This document shows, one piece after another, positions 1 to 5,921 of a stretch of DNA of 5,921 nt; the first letter of the stretch is position 1; each line of letters begins with the position of its first letter. This DNA comes from a candidate division WWE3 bacterium (GTDB taxonomy: Bacteria > Patescibacteriota > WWE3 > UBA101185 > UBA10185), in contig JAGQNX010000102.1 in the NCBI GenBank assembly GCA_020427865.1, positions 1-5,921 on the forward strand, given 5' to 3'. A program made the translations under genes and the position numbers. Below the pieces are notes generated by a model. It had not been told where the DNA came from. It did not search any database and saw only the letters and a program-made list of their open reading frames with translations.

Positions 1-60
1 ATCCTCTAAATACAGTAGTATTATACACCACCCCTATTGTTAGTATGCTAAAATTTTACT

Positions 61-540
61 GTGAAAACTTTATTAAAATTCTATCACTACTGTTACGAAT
101 GGCGTCATGTTCTGGCTTTTGCTTTTGCAGCATTAATCTTTGTATTTGTTAGATATTCTTTAAGCCAAAATGAGGTGCCTGTGGTTGATAAGCCTTCCAC
201 AGAAGATACTATTGAAGTTGCTCCAACTGTAGTACATTTAGATATTGTGCAGGATAATGTGGTGGTAAAAACATATAGATCTCGTATTGATAATGTAACT
301 ACTGTTGAAGGTTGGTTAAACAGATTACGTGATAACGATGGTTTAGAATATGAACGTATTGCCTATATTTATGGTACAGAACTTGATCATATTAATGGCG
401 TTGCTGCACCCCAAGACTATAAATGGCATTTATACGAAGGTAGTGAAGATATTACATTTCAGCTTGAAGATCGTCGACTTGGTAATAAAACAGACCCCGA
501 AAAAAGATACAAACTCATTTTAGAAAAAAGCTCTTTATAA
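61..540 (+). CDS. Single-pass membrane protein with DUF4430-like extracytoplasmic domain
   Basis: A 159-residue protein. Residues 1-15 are a short, mostly polar and aromatic N-terminus. Residues 16-34 form one hydrophobic helix (HVLAFAFAALIFVFV core). Residues 35-55 are a linker rich in Pro, Glu and Asp, and residues 56-158 form a compact, probably beta-rich domain facing outward. In that domain, a VTTVEGWLNRLRD helix (79-91), an INGV motif (111-114) and YKWHLYEG (120-127) follow the pattern of DUF4430 / transcobalamin-C-like beta-grasp domains, where a 'v.dwL' helix is followed by 'InGv' and 'yW..y.ng'. That assignment is by motif memory only. The GTG at 61 was chosen because an in-frame TAA lies at 49-51 and no ATG precedes the membrane helix. 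No Shine-Dalgarno site is visible. The function is unknown; surface anchoring or ligand binding is a guess. It is followed after 43 nt by another small membrane protein gene on the same strand. Confidence 0.75.
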   Translation: MKTLLKFYHYCYEWRHVLAFAFAALIFVFVRYSLSQNEVPVVDKPSTEDTIEVAPTVVHLDIVQDNVVVKTYRSRIDNVTTVEGWLNRLRDNDGLEYERIAYIYGTELDHINGVAAPQDYKWHLYEGSEDITFQLEDRRLGNKTDPEKRYKLILEKSSL

Positions 541-548
541 ATACTCTA

Positions 549-578
549 TTTACAAACATACTGTCTTGTGATTAATAT
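549..578 (+). promoter_or_regulatory. Possible sigma-70-type promoter before the small membrane protein gene
   Basis: TTTACA at 549-554 (5 of 6 to the -35 consensus) is followed by an 18-nt spacer and TAATAT at 573-578 (4 of 6 to the -10 consensus). The predicted transcription start falls at about 584-587, on or just after the ATG at 584, which would give a leaderless message. In DNA this AT-rich such matches are common by chance, so this is only a candidate. Confidence 0.2.
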
Positions 579-583
579 AAATT

Positions 584-832
584 ATGCATGGTTATGGTAT
601 GGGGTTAGCTCCGTCACCTATGTTTACACATTTTTATAGTCCATATGCATACTTATATACGATAGTATGGATTGCACTAGTTGCCCTTTTGTTTTATCCA
701 CTCCAAACAATATTTGGTAGAAACAAGTTATCGTTTTATGATTATTGCCAACAATTGCTTCCTTGGTACATGGGTGTATGTGGTGTGTTATTAATTCTAT
801 TTCTTGTTAGATACTTTTTATTCGTAGCGTAA
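584..832 (+). CDS. Small membrane protein with two predicted transmembrane helices, unknown family
   Basis: An 82-residue hydrophobic, aromatic-rich protein that I do not recognise. An N-terminal segment with Gly, Pro and Tyr (1-20, including GYGMG) precedes a first membrane helix at about 22-44. A short loop with basic and polar residues (GRNKLSFYDYCQQ, 45-57) leads to a second helix at about 61-80, which ends almost at the C-terminus. The ATG at 584 is the first Met; Met6 and Met13 are also possible starts. No Shine-Dalgarno site is visible. The 43-nt gap to the preceding gene and the shared strand suggest they may be expressed together. The last 15 bases overlap the 3' end of the convergent permease gene. 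The clear two-helix pattern and uninterrupted frame support a real gene, but its role is unknown. Confidence 0.6.
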   Translation: MHGYGMGLAPSPMFTHFYSPYAYLYTIVWIALVALLFYPLQTIFGRNKLSFYDYCQQLLPWYMGVCGVLLILFLVRYFLFVA

Positions 833-1999
833 AGCTTCTATTGAATCTTTTTTACTAGCATTAAGTGCAGGGTATGTACCAAAGATCATTCCTACAGCTG
901 CCGAAAATCCAAATGCCATAAGTACTGCGTAAAGAGGTACAGATGTAGAGATCCACTGGCTTGCAATCTTAGAAGCAGTCCAACCTAAGAGTATTCCAAT
1001 ACTTCCTCCAAATACGCTAATAAACACAGACTCAAATAAAAATTGAATTGCTATATCTTTTGGAGTTGCACCTAGTGCTTTTCGCAAACCTATTTCTTTT
1101 ATACGTTCTGTTACCGATACTAGCATTATGTTCATAATTCCAATGCCTCCAACTAGTAGAGATATTCCTGCAATAGCTCCAATTGCTGTAGTTAGTATTC
1201 CTAAAATATTTTGAATAGATCCTAGAATGTCTGCTTGTGATAGTACTGTAAAATCATCTTCTTTTAGGTCTCTCAAAAGTGCAATTTCTACTGCTTTCAT
1301 TGCTTTTGCTACATCTTCTGCTGATTTTGCTTTAGTAGCGATTGAAGAAAAGTTTTTAACTTCAAACTCTTTTTTAGCTGTGGTATAAGGCATTATTATT
1401 CTGTCCCCGTCTCCTGCACCTGCAACTTCAAGTTCTCCAATTATTTCAAAGGATGTGTTGTCTATTTTTATTTGTTTTCCTATGCTACTTGTGTTTGGAA
1501 AGAGCTCTTTTTTGACTTCGCTCCCAATTATTACAACGCGTGCATTATTTTTTTGGTCAGCCCTATTAAACATGCGACCTTCTTCGATTGTATAGTTAAT
1601 GATTTTATTTGATTTATAATTTGCTCCAATTACCGAAGCCTTTACTGCATTAGTTTTATATTTAGCGGTTTTTCCTAAACGGATAGATGGAGTTGCAGCG
1701 TCTACATAATCCGAAGCATATCTTTCGATTAACTCTATATGCTTTTCGTCTAACTTGTTTTTGCTAAAAGCCTTTGCGGGATCATCTCCAAAATCTACAA
1801 CACCTGGTGCCACAATTACCAAGTTTGAACCTAAGGAGTTAAATCTATCGGTAATAAATGATTCTATTCCTATACCTACAGATACTAAACTTACCACTGC
1901 AAATACACCAATAATAACTCCTAACATTGTTAAAAATGTTCTAGCTTTATTTGCGTTTAGTGCTTTTAGAGCTGTAATTATAGTTTCTTGTAACTGCAT
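818..1999 (-). CDS. ABC transporter permease, MacB/FtsX type (permease 2, intact)
   Basis: A full-length membrane subunit of 393 residues for a MacB-like exporter. The architecture is typical of the family: cytoplasmic N-terminus, TM1 at about 22-44 (GVIIGVFAVVSLVSVG), a large extracytoplasmic MacB-type domain (about 45-265), TM2 at about 268-298, the conserved cytoplasmic segment TERIKEIGLRKALGAT that contacts the ATPase, TM3 at about 320-345, TM4 at about 357-378, and the usual C-terminal 'TYPALNASKKDSIEALRYE'-like ending. I chose ATG 1999 over an upstream in-frame TTG at 2020 because the N-terminus then aligns exactly with permease 1, giving near-equal lengths (393 versus 394). It starts 17 nt after the stop of the S41-like gene. 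No dedicated ATPase lies beside it in the window, so it presumably uses the ATPase encoded at 4303-4977, as a homodimer or together with permease 1. The substrate is unknown. Confidence 0.93.
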   Translation of the reverse strand: MQLQETIITALKALNANKARTFLTMLGVIIGVFAVVSLVSVGIGIESFITDRFNSLGSNLVIVAPGVVDFGDDPAKAFSKNKLDEKHIELIERYASDYVDAATPSIRLGKTAKYKTNAVKASVIGANYKSNKIINYTIEEGRMFNRADQKNNARVVIIGSEVKKELFPNTSSIGKQIKIDNTSFEIIGELEVAGAGDGDRIIMPYTTAKKEFEVKNFSSIATKAKSAEDVAKAMKAVEIALLRDLKEDDFTVLSQADILGSIQNILGILTTAIGAIAGISLLVGGIGIMNIMLVSVTERIKEIGLRKALGATPKDIAIQFLFESVFISVFGGSIGILLGWTASKIASQWISTSVPLYAVLMAFGFSAAVGMIFGTYPALNASKKDSIEALRYE

Positions 2000-2016
2000 A
2001 TTATTTATTATATCAA

Positions 2017-3051
2017 TCAAAGGGTTAAAGCATATCTATATGCATCGATTCCATTTTCTAATGCTATATCTGGTTCGACCCCAATGCCCTCAGATATTCG
2101 ATTATCTTTATAGGTAGTAAATTGAGTTGCCATTTGGATAGCAATTTTACTTTTAGGTAATATAAGAAATCCTATATTTCCTGATTGAACACACCCATAT
2201 GTTTTTGTTCCAATTTTCAATACATTTGGTAAATATTCAAAATGATCTATCATATTTTCAGCAGCAGACATTGTTTTACTGTTTTGGAGTATAAGTATTC
2301 TTCCTTCAAATATTTTTGTTGGGTCTAGTATAGGAATATTGGAATCTTCGTATTTAGTTTTTATTACTTTTTGTTGATGTTTTTGTGTTAGTGCCCTATT
2401 TAAATCCTTTTCGGCCTTATTTAAGTATTTTTGTAGTATAACTTTTGCTTGTTCATTTGATGTAAGCATAAATTTTTGTAGTGTATTAATCCACATTACG
2501 AGTGCTTCAGGAGTGTTATACCTTATAACTTCCGAGTAGGGTGATGCTACTTTTTGTCCTGCCAATGTTTCTACAATTTTTATTCCCATTGTACTGTCAC
2601 CACCCTCATTATCTCTTAGATCAATAACTATTTTAGTTGCGTGTTGAACTGCTTCAAATAAGAACTCATTTAAACCCGCCCACTCTCCAGAAGGCATGGA
2701 TTTTATGGCCAATACATAGGTGTTGTCGGTTTTAATTCCTTGCCAATTTTGTGTACTCTCATTTAAATTGCTTCCAACATCTATTTGATTTTTTATCCTC
2801 TTGATATAGTTTTTGTGGTTTTTATTAACCTGAATATGAAAATCAGGTATTTGTTCTAAAATATTTGCACATTCCTCAGCTAAATTTTCACTGTGCTCCT
2901 CAAGATTTTTTAACTTATTAATTGCATTGTCTATAATTTTGTCTGTGAATAAGAAGCGACCTACATAGCCTTTATCTAGTGCTAACGTTAGGATATCCAT
3001 GTCTGTATTAGATTCTGATTCACTATTAAGAAACAAGTCTTTATAGGTCAT
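2017..3051 (-). CDS. S41-family peptidase-like protein without signal peptide
   Basis: A 344-residue protein with the S41 (C-terminal processing/tricorn-like) peptidase core. Visible landmarks are IPDFHIQV (about 68-75), which matches the family's 'L.DgH..v' histidine motif with His72; VIDLRDNEGG (142-151), matching 'iiDLRgN.GG'; TMSAAE (260-265), with Ser262 as candidate nucleophile; GTKTYGCVQSG (281-291); and EGIGVEPDIAL near the end. CtpA/Prc enzymes have their catalytic Lys in the 'FGKG' motif, but here the equivalent residue appears to be Cys. A Ser-His type centre as in tricorn-like S41 members is therefore more likely than a Ser-Lys dyad. There is no PDZ domain, signal peptide or membrane helix, so it looks cytoplasmic. 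I chose ATG 3051 because GGAAAG lies 6 nt upstream; an in-frame GTG at 3099 would add 16 residues with no ribosome site. It lies between two permease genes in one operon. It may trim or degrade a peptide handled by the exporter, but that is inference. Confidence 0.85.
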   Translation of the reverse strand: MTYKDLFLNSESESNTDMDILTLALDKGYVGRFLFTDKIIDNAINKLKNLEEHSENLAEECANILEQIPDFHIQVNKNHKNYIKRIKNQIDVGSNLNESTQNWQGIKTDNTYVLAIKSMPSGEWAGLNEFLFEAVQHATKIVIDLRDNEGGDSTMGIKIVETLAGQKVASPYSEVIRYNTPEALVMWINTLQKFMLTSNEQAKVILQKYLNKAEKDLNRALTQKHQQKVIKTKYEDSNIPILDPTKIFEGRILILQNSKTMSAAENMIDHFEYLPNVLKIGTKTYGCVQSGNIGFLILPKSKIAIQMATQFTTYKDNRISEGIGVEPDIALENGIDAYRYALTL

Positions 3052-3116
3052 CTTTAGCTTTCCAATTTTTTTGAGAATAAAAAATACATACTTGCACACA
3101 CTGTAACCATTTTCAC
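3052..3116 (-). other. 65-nt spacer between permease 1 and the S41-like gene
   Basis: This is the longest gap in the operon. It holds no hairpin with a T-run, so transcription probably reads through. It contains GGAAAG 6 nt before ATG 3051, a weak ribosome-binding site that supports that start for the S41-like gene. It also holds an 18-codon ORF (ATG 3110 to TAA 3054-3056) that begins 6 nt after the permease stop and ends 2 nt before ATG 3051. Whether that ORF is translated cannot be judged from sequence. Confidence 0.4.
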
Positions 3117-3344
3117 TTATTCAAAAGTTAGAGCCTCTACTGGGTCTTTTTTACTTGCTTTGACCGCTGGGTATGTTCCAAATATTAAACCTACCGCAAT
3201 AGAAAACACTACTGCTAAAACTGCAGCGGATATTGGCATTTCTATTACATCGTAAAACTGGCTTGCTCCAAATATTAACAGTGCCCCAATTGTAAGTCCT
3301 AATAGTCCTCCTACAACGCTTAATATAATAGCTTCAATTACAAA
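3117..3344 (-). pseudogene. C-terminal remnant of permease 1, beyond an in-frame stop
   Basis: Reading on in the same frame past the TAA at 3345-3347 gives 75 uninterrupted codons and a natural TAA at 3117-3119. They encode the missing TM3 (VIEAIILSVVGG and onward), TM4 (VLAVVFSIAVGLIFG) and the family's ending TYPAVKASKKDPVEALTFE. This ending matches permease 2 closely. No ATG or GTG suitable for restart lies just after the stop, so separate translation is unlikely. If the stop is a sequence error, this segment and the CDS at 3345-4301 are one intact 394-residue permease. Confidence 0.85.
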
Positions 3345-4301
3345 TTACACTCCAATTTGTATTGGGGTTGCTCCTAGTGCTTTGCGTAGTCCAATTTCTT
3401 TTATTCGTTCAGTTACAGAAACTAGCATTATATTCATTATTCCAATTCCCCCTACAAGTAATGAGATTCCTGCAATTAAAGAAATTCCTAAAGTGACTAT
3501 ACCTAAGGTTTCTTGAATAGTGTTTAAAATATCTTCTTGAGATAATACTGCAAAAGATTCTTCGTCTAAATCTCTAAGCAGTGCTAGTTCTACTTGCTTC
3601 ATAGATATTTTTACATTCTCGGTTGAATCAACTTTTGCTATTATGCTGCTGTAATTTTCTAACTTAAATGTATTTTCCGCAGAAGTGTAAGGTACAATAA
3701 TTTGATCGTCATAGTTGTCACCCTTTTCTTCGAATACTCCTATTACTTTATAAGAATCTCCCCCAATCTTTATTAATTTATCTAATGGATTAACATTTTC
3801 GAACAGTTCTTTTTGAATTTGGGGTCCAACAATTGCTACTTTAGAAGAATTTTTTTCTTCTACCGTTGTAAATTCGCGTCCCTGTGTGACATTGTAGTTA
3901 AACATTTTAATTGATTCCACGTTTACTCCGGTAATTTCTGCAAAAAAGTTTTTAGTTTTATACTCCGCAGTTTCCCCTATTACATAATATGGGGATATAG
4001 CTACAATGTGCTCGTTTGCATAATTTTGGATTAATTTAATATGTTTTTCTTCTAAAGGGTTTTTTGTTAACTGAAGTGCTGGATCGCCTGCAAAGTCTCC
4101 GCTTCCAGGGCTTACAAACAATAAGTTACTTCCAAGTGCGTCAAATTCCTTTGTTATATAATTTTGAGCACCCTTACCAATTGCCACTAAACTTACTACT
4201 GCAAAAACTCCAATAACAACTCCTAAAAGAGTTAAAAATGTACGAGTTTTGTTTGCAGATAAAGATATAAGTGCTGTTTTAAATGATTCTTGAATCAGCA
4301 T
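3345..4301 (-). CDS. ABC transporter permease, MacB/FtsX type (permease 1), truncated by premature TAA
   Basis: The 318-residue product has TM1 (about 22-44, GVVIGVFAVVSLVAIG), a MacB-type extracytoplasmic domain (about 45-265), TM2 (about 268-298) and the ATPase-contacting segment TERIKEIGLRKALGAT. It ends at ATPIQIGV, before TM3 and TM4. Codon 319 is TAA (3345-3347). Permease 2 has Gln encoded by CAA at the same residue number, so a single C-to-T change explains the stop. The product as read lacks half of its membrane helices and is unlikely to form a working channel alone. Its start lies 1 nt after the ATPase stop, so the two are probably translationally coupled, and ATPase plus permease 1 look like the original MacB-like pair. 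By eye it is about half identical to permease 2, and 38 consecutive residues (276-313) are identical. Confidence 0.88.
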   Translation of the reverse strand: MLIQESFKTALISLSANKTRTFLTLLGVVIGVFAVVSLVAIGKGAQNYITKEFDALGSNLLFVSPGSGDFAGDPALQLTKNPLEEKHIKLIQNYANEHIVAISPYYVIGETAEYKTKNFFAEITGVNVESIKMFNYNVTQGREFTTVEEKNSSKVAIVGPQIQKELFENVNPLDKLIKIGGDSYKVIGVFEEKGDNYDDQIIVPYTSAENTFKLENYSSIIAKVDSTENVKISMKQVELALLRDLDEESFAVLSQEDILNTIQETLGIVTLGISLIAGISLLVGGIGIMNIMLVSVTERIKEIGLRKALGATPIQIGV

Positions 4302-4302
4302 T

Positions 4303-4977
4303 TTATACTACTAAACCATCTCGCAGCTCTATTTTACGCTCTGTTATTGCTGCTAAATCGTCATCATGTGTAACTATTACTATTGTACGTCCTTGTTTGT
4401 GTAACCGCTTAAAAAGTTCAACTATTTCATCACCTGTTTTTGTATCCAAGTTTCCTGTGGGTTCATCTGCCAAAATCATAGAAGGATTAGTTACAAGAGC
4501 TCTCGCTATGGCTACTCTTTGCTTTTGCCCTCCAGAAAGCTCGTTTGATTTATTATGTACTCTGTCACCAAGTTCTACTAAATTAATCATTTCTAGTGCA
4601 CGGCTTTCCCATTCTTGTTTTGGTACTTTGCTGTATTTAAGCGGTAAAATTACATTATCTAGTACTGTTGTTCTGGGTAAAAGATTAAACGCTTGAAAGA
4701 CAAAACCTATTTCTTGGTTTCTAATTTTAGCTAGTTCTTTTTCGGATAATTTGCTTACATCTTTACCATTTAAAAAGATTTGGCCACTTGTTGGCGTGTC
4801 TAACAAACCTACCATATGCATGAGTGTAGATTTACCAGAACCTGATTTTCCTATAATCGAAACAAAATCACCCTTATATATTTCTAAAGATATGTCTTTA
4901 ACTGCACTTATTTGGGTGTCTCCTATAGTGTAAACCTTTTTTAGGTTTTTAGCTTCTATAACCTTTTCTTTGCTCAT
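4303..4977 (-). CDS. ABC transporter ATP-binding protein, MacB/LolD/YknY-like
   Basis: A complete 224-residue nucleotide-binding subunit that powers the export complex from the cytoplasmic side. All the expected motifs are present: aromatic A-loop residue Tyr16, Walker A GKSGSGKST (43-51), Q-loop Gln95 in FVFQAFNLLP, signature LSGGQKQR (147-154), Walker B MILADEPTG (167-175) with Glu172, D-loop NLD (176-178) and H-loop His204 in VTHD. The 'FNLLPRTTVLDNVILPL' stretch is characteristic of the MacB/LolD branch, which pairs with FtsX-type permeases. The ATG at 4977 lies 3 nt after the adaptor stop, with a weak purine-rich AAAGAG 6 nt upstream inside the adaptor gene. The stop lies 1 nt before permease 1. 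It is the only ATPase in the window and probably serves both permeases. Confidence 0.96.
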   Translation of the reverse strand: MSKEKVIEAKNLKKVYTIGDTQISAVKDISLEIYKGDFVSIIGKSGSGKSTLMHMVGLLDTPTSGQIFLNGKDVSKLSEKELAKIRNQEIGFVFQAFNLLPRTTVLDNVILPLKYSKVPKQEWESRALEMINLVELGDRVHNKSNELSGGQKQRVAIARALVTNPSMILADEPTGNLDTKTGDEIVELFKRLHKQGRTIVIVTHDDDLAAITERKIELRDGLVV

Positions 4978-4980
4978 TTG

Positions 4981-5921
4981 TTACTCTTTATAGCTAACTT
5001 TTGCGTTTGTAGGGATTTCTTCGTCTGTTGTGGGGACTACTACATTTTTATTTGTTAAGTCCGTTAACACTTCTGTGTATAAATCACCTTCTAAGCCTAC
5101 TTCTATATGTTCTTTTTTAATTTGTTCATCTTCCACAACCCACACAAAACTACCTTGATCATCTTCGTTTATTACATCAAATGTAACAGCTTGAGCGTTA
5201 TCTTTTTTCTGTGTCACTATTTCTACATCGCCTTTCATCCCCAAATATATTGGAAACTCTTCTTTTTGATTTATTTCTAACTGAATTACAAACTCTTCAG
5301 TGGTACTGTCTGCAAATAATGGTAAAGTTCCTACTTTTCCGCTAAATGTTTGGTTTGGATAAGAATCTAATGTGAGTTCTATTGTTTGATCAGTTTTTAA
5401 TAATCCAAAATCTTCTTGGTCTATTTCGATTTCGAAAACTAACTTATCTAAGTCGGCTAGTTTTATAATTGTAGTTCCTGCACCTACTGTTTCTCCAACC
5501 TCTTTATTTATATCAACTACAGTGCCGTTAAACGGTGCGATTAAGTATGTGTTTCTAATTCCTTCTATAGTTGATTGATAGTTTGCTTCTGCTCTACTAA
5601 GAAGTTCTTCTAATCTAGTGAGGTTAAGGTTGTATTCATCTTTTCCTCCTACGGCATCTTGATTGCTTGCATAGTTTTCTACATAAATCTCTAGGTCTTT
5701 TTTAGCCACATCTCTTGCGTCTTTTGCTGCTTGTGAACTTTGTACTGCTGCTACATTACTAACATTTCCTAGTATATAGCCCCCATAAACTTCTTCACCT
5801 TTTTCTACATTTAGGCGTTCTAGTCTTCCTAGGGCTGCGGCACTTAACTCTGCTTCAAATTTGGATTTTACGGTACCACTTGCCGAAATGGATTTTTTAA
5901 CATCTAGAGTTTCTACTTTTG
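4981..5921 (-). CDS. Periplasmic adaptor / membrane fusion protein, HlyD/MacA/YknX-like (5' end outside window)
   Basis: 312 C-terminal residues are visible and the frame stays open to the window edge. A GTG at 5709 is internal, not the start, because coding clearly continues upstream. Numbering from the first full codon (5917-5919), the order is: first half of a lipoyl-like domain with ISASGTVKSK (11-20) and LGRLERLNVEKGEEVYGGYI (about 30-49), a short helical hairpin rich in Ala, Lys and Gln (about 53-120), the second lipoyl half with the classic LIAPFNGTVVDINKEVGETV (about 126-145), a beta-barrel region (about 160-235), and a C-terminal membrane-proximal domain ending NAKVSYKE. The N-terminal membrane anchor or signal is missing with the 5' end. 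This protein would link the permease's outer domain to its substrate or the cell exterior. It lies 3 nt upstream of the ATPase gene, so it is the first visible gene of the operon. The operon promoter must be beyond 5921. Confidence 0.93.
   Translation of the reverse strand, partial: KVETLDVKKSISASGTVKSKFEAELSAAALGRLERLNVEKGEEVYGGYILGNVSNVAAVQSSQAAKDARDVAKKDLEIYVENYASNQDAVGGKDEYNLNLTRLEELLSRAEANYQSTIEGIRNTYLIAPFNGTVVDINKEVGETVGAGTTIIKLADLDKLVFEIEIDQEDFGLLKTDQTIELTLDSYPNQTFSGKVGTLPLFADSTTEEFVIQLEINQKEEFPIYLGMKGDVEIVTQKKDNAQAVTFDVINEDDQGSFVWVVEDEQIKKEHIEVGLEGDLYTEVLTDLTNKNVVVPTTDEEIPTNAKVSYKE

Noticed and set aside
2000..2020. Permease 2 starting at the TTG at 2020
   Set aside because: The ATG at 1999 aligns exactly with the first Met of the paralogous permease 1, and the seven extra residues have no counterpart there.
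1755..2117. Plus-strand 120-residue open frame
   Set aside because: It lies entirely opposite permease 2 and the end of the S41-like gene, both of which have strong family motifs. It shows no domain of its own.
3052..3099. S41-like gene starting at the GTG at 3099
   Set aside because: There is no ribosome site upstream of it, and the 16 extra residues form neither a signal peptide nor a conserved segment. ATG 3051 has GGAAAG at suitable spacing.
3345..3347. UAA reassigned to glutamine (alternative genetic code)
   Set aside because: Five of the six natural stop codons in the window are TAA (the S41-like gene ends in TGA), including the real end of permease 1, and no other gene has an in-frame TAA. 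Recoding of UAA as Gln is not known in bacteria.
3345..3347. Programmed stop-codon readthrough
   Set aside because: The context GTG TAA TTT GTA is not a known leaky context, and no obvious downstream hairpin was seen. A point mutation or sequence error is simpler.
4283..4696. Plus-strand 137-residue open frame
   Set aside because: It is antisense to the ATPase gene, whose Walker B, signature and H-loop motifs lie on the minus strand. Its Ser-rich, low-complexity composition is typical of a shadow frame.
4751..4933. Plus-strand 60-residue open frame
   Set aside because: It is antisense to the Walker A region of the ATPase gene and has no supporting feature.
4981..5709. Adaptor gene starting at the GTG at 5709
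   Set aside because: The frame is open upstream to the window edge and encodes the first half of the lipoyl-like domain (ASGTV and NVEKGEEV motifs), so 5709 is an internal Val codon.

Overview
This is an AT-rich bacterial window (roughly one third G+C by eye) that reads cleanly in the standard genetic code. Gene packing is tight, with 1-20 nt gaps and overlapping ends, and GTG starts occur. Recognisable Shine-Dalgarno sites are scarce. The transport genes resemble the MacA/MacB-like and YknXYZ-like exporters found in many Gram-positive and candidate-phylum bacteria. A monoderm host, possibly of the Patescibacteria type, is a reasonable guess, but no marker gene here fixes the taxon.

Left end (1-832, plus strand): two small membrane-associated genes. 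The first encodes a single-pass protein whose outer domain has a DUF4430-like pattern. The second encodes an 82-residue protein with two membrane helices that I do not recognise. The second gene converges on, and overlaps by 15 bp, the end of the minus-strand operon.

Rest of the window (818-5921, minus strand, transcribed right to left): one apparent operon in the order adaptor (HlyD/MacA type, 5' end outside the window), ABC ATPase (MacB/LolD type), MacB/FtsX-type permease 1, S41-family peptidase-like protein, and permease 2. The adaptor, ATPase and permease would form a tripartite exporter. The unusual parts are the duplicated permease and the S41-like protein, which has no signal peptide and lies between the two permease copies.

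Permease 1 is interrupted by an in-frame TAA at codon 319. The paralogue has a CAA glutamine codon at exactly this position. The reading frame then continues for 75 more well-conserved codons, so either this is a very recent nonsense mutation or the base is a sequence error. The two permeases share a block of 38 identical residues encoded by DNA that differs only at synonymous sites. This indicates an old duplication with both copies kept under selection. If the stop is real, permease 2 would have to form the transporter alone.

No RNA genes, CRISPR arrays, insertion sequences or attachment sites were seen. No gene-free stretch exceeds 65 bases.
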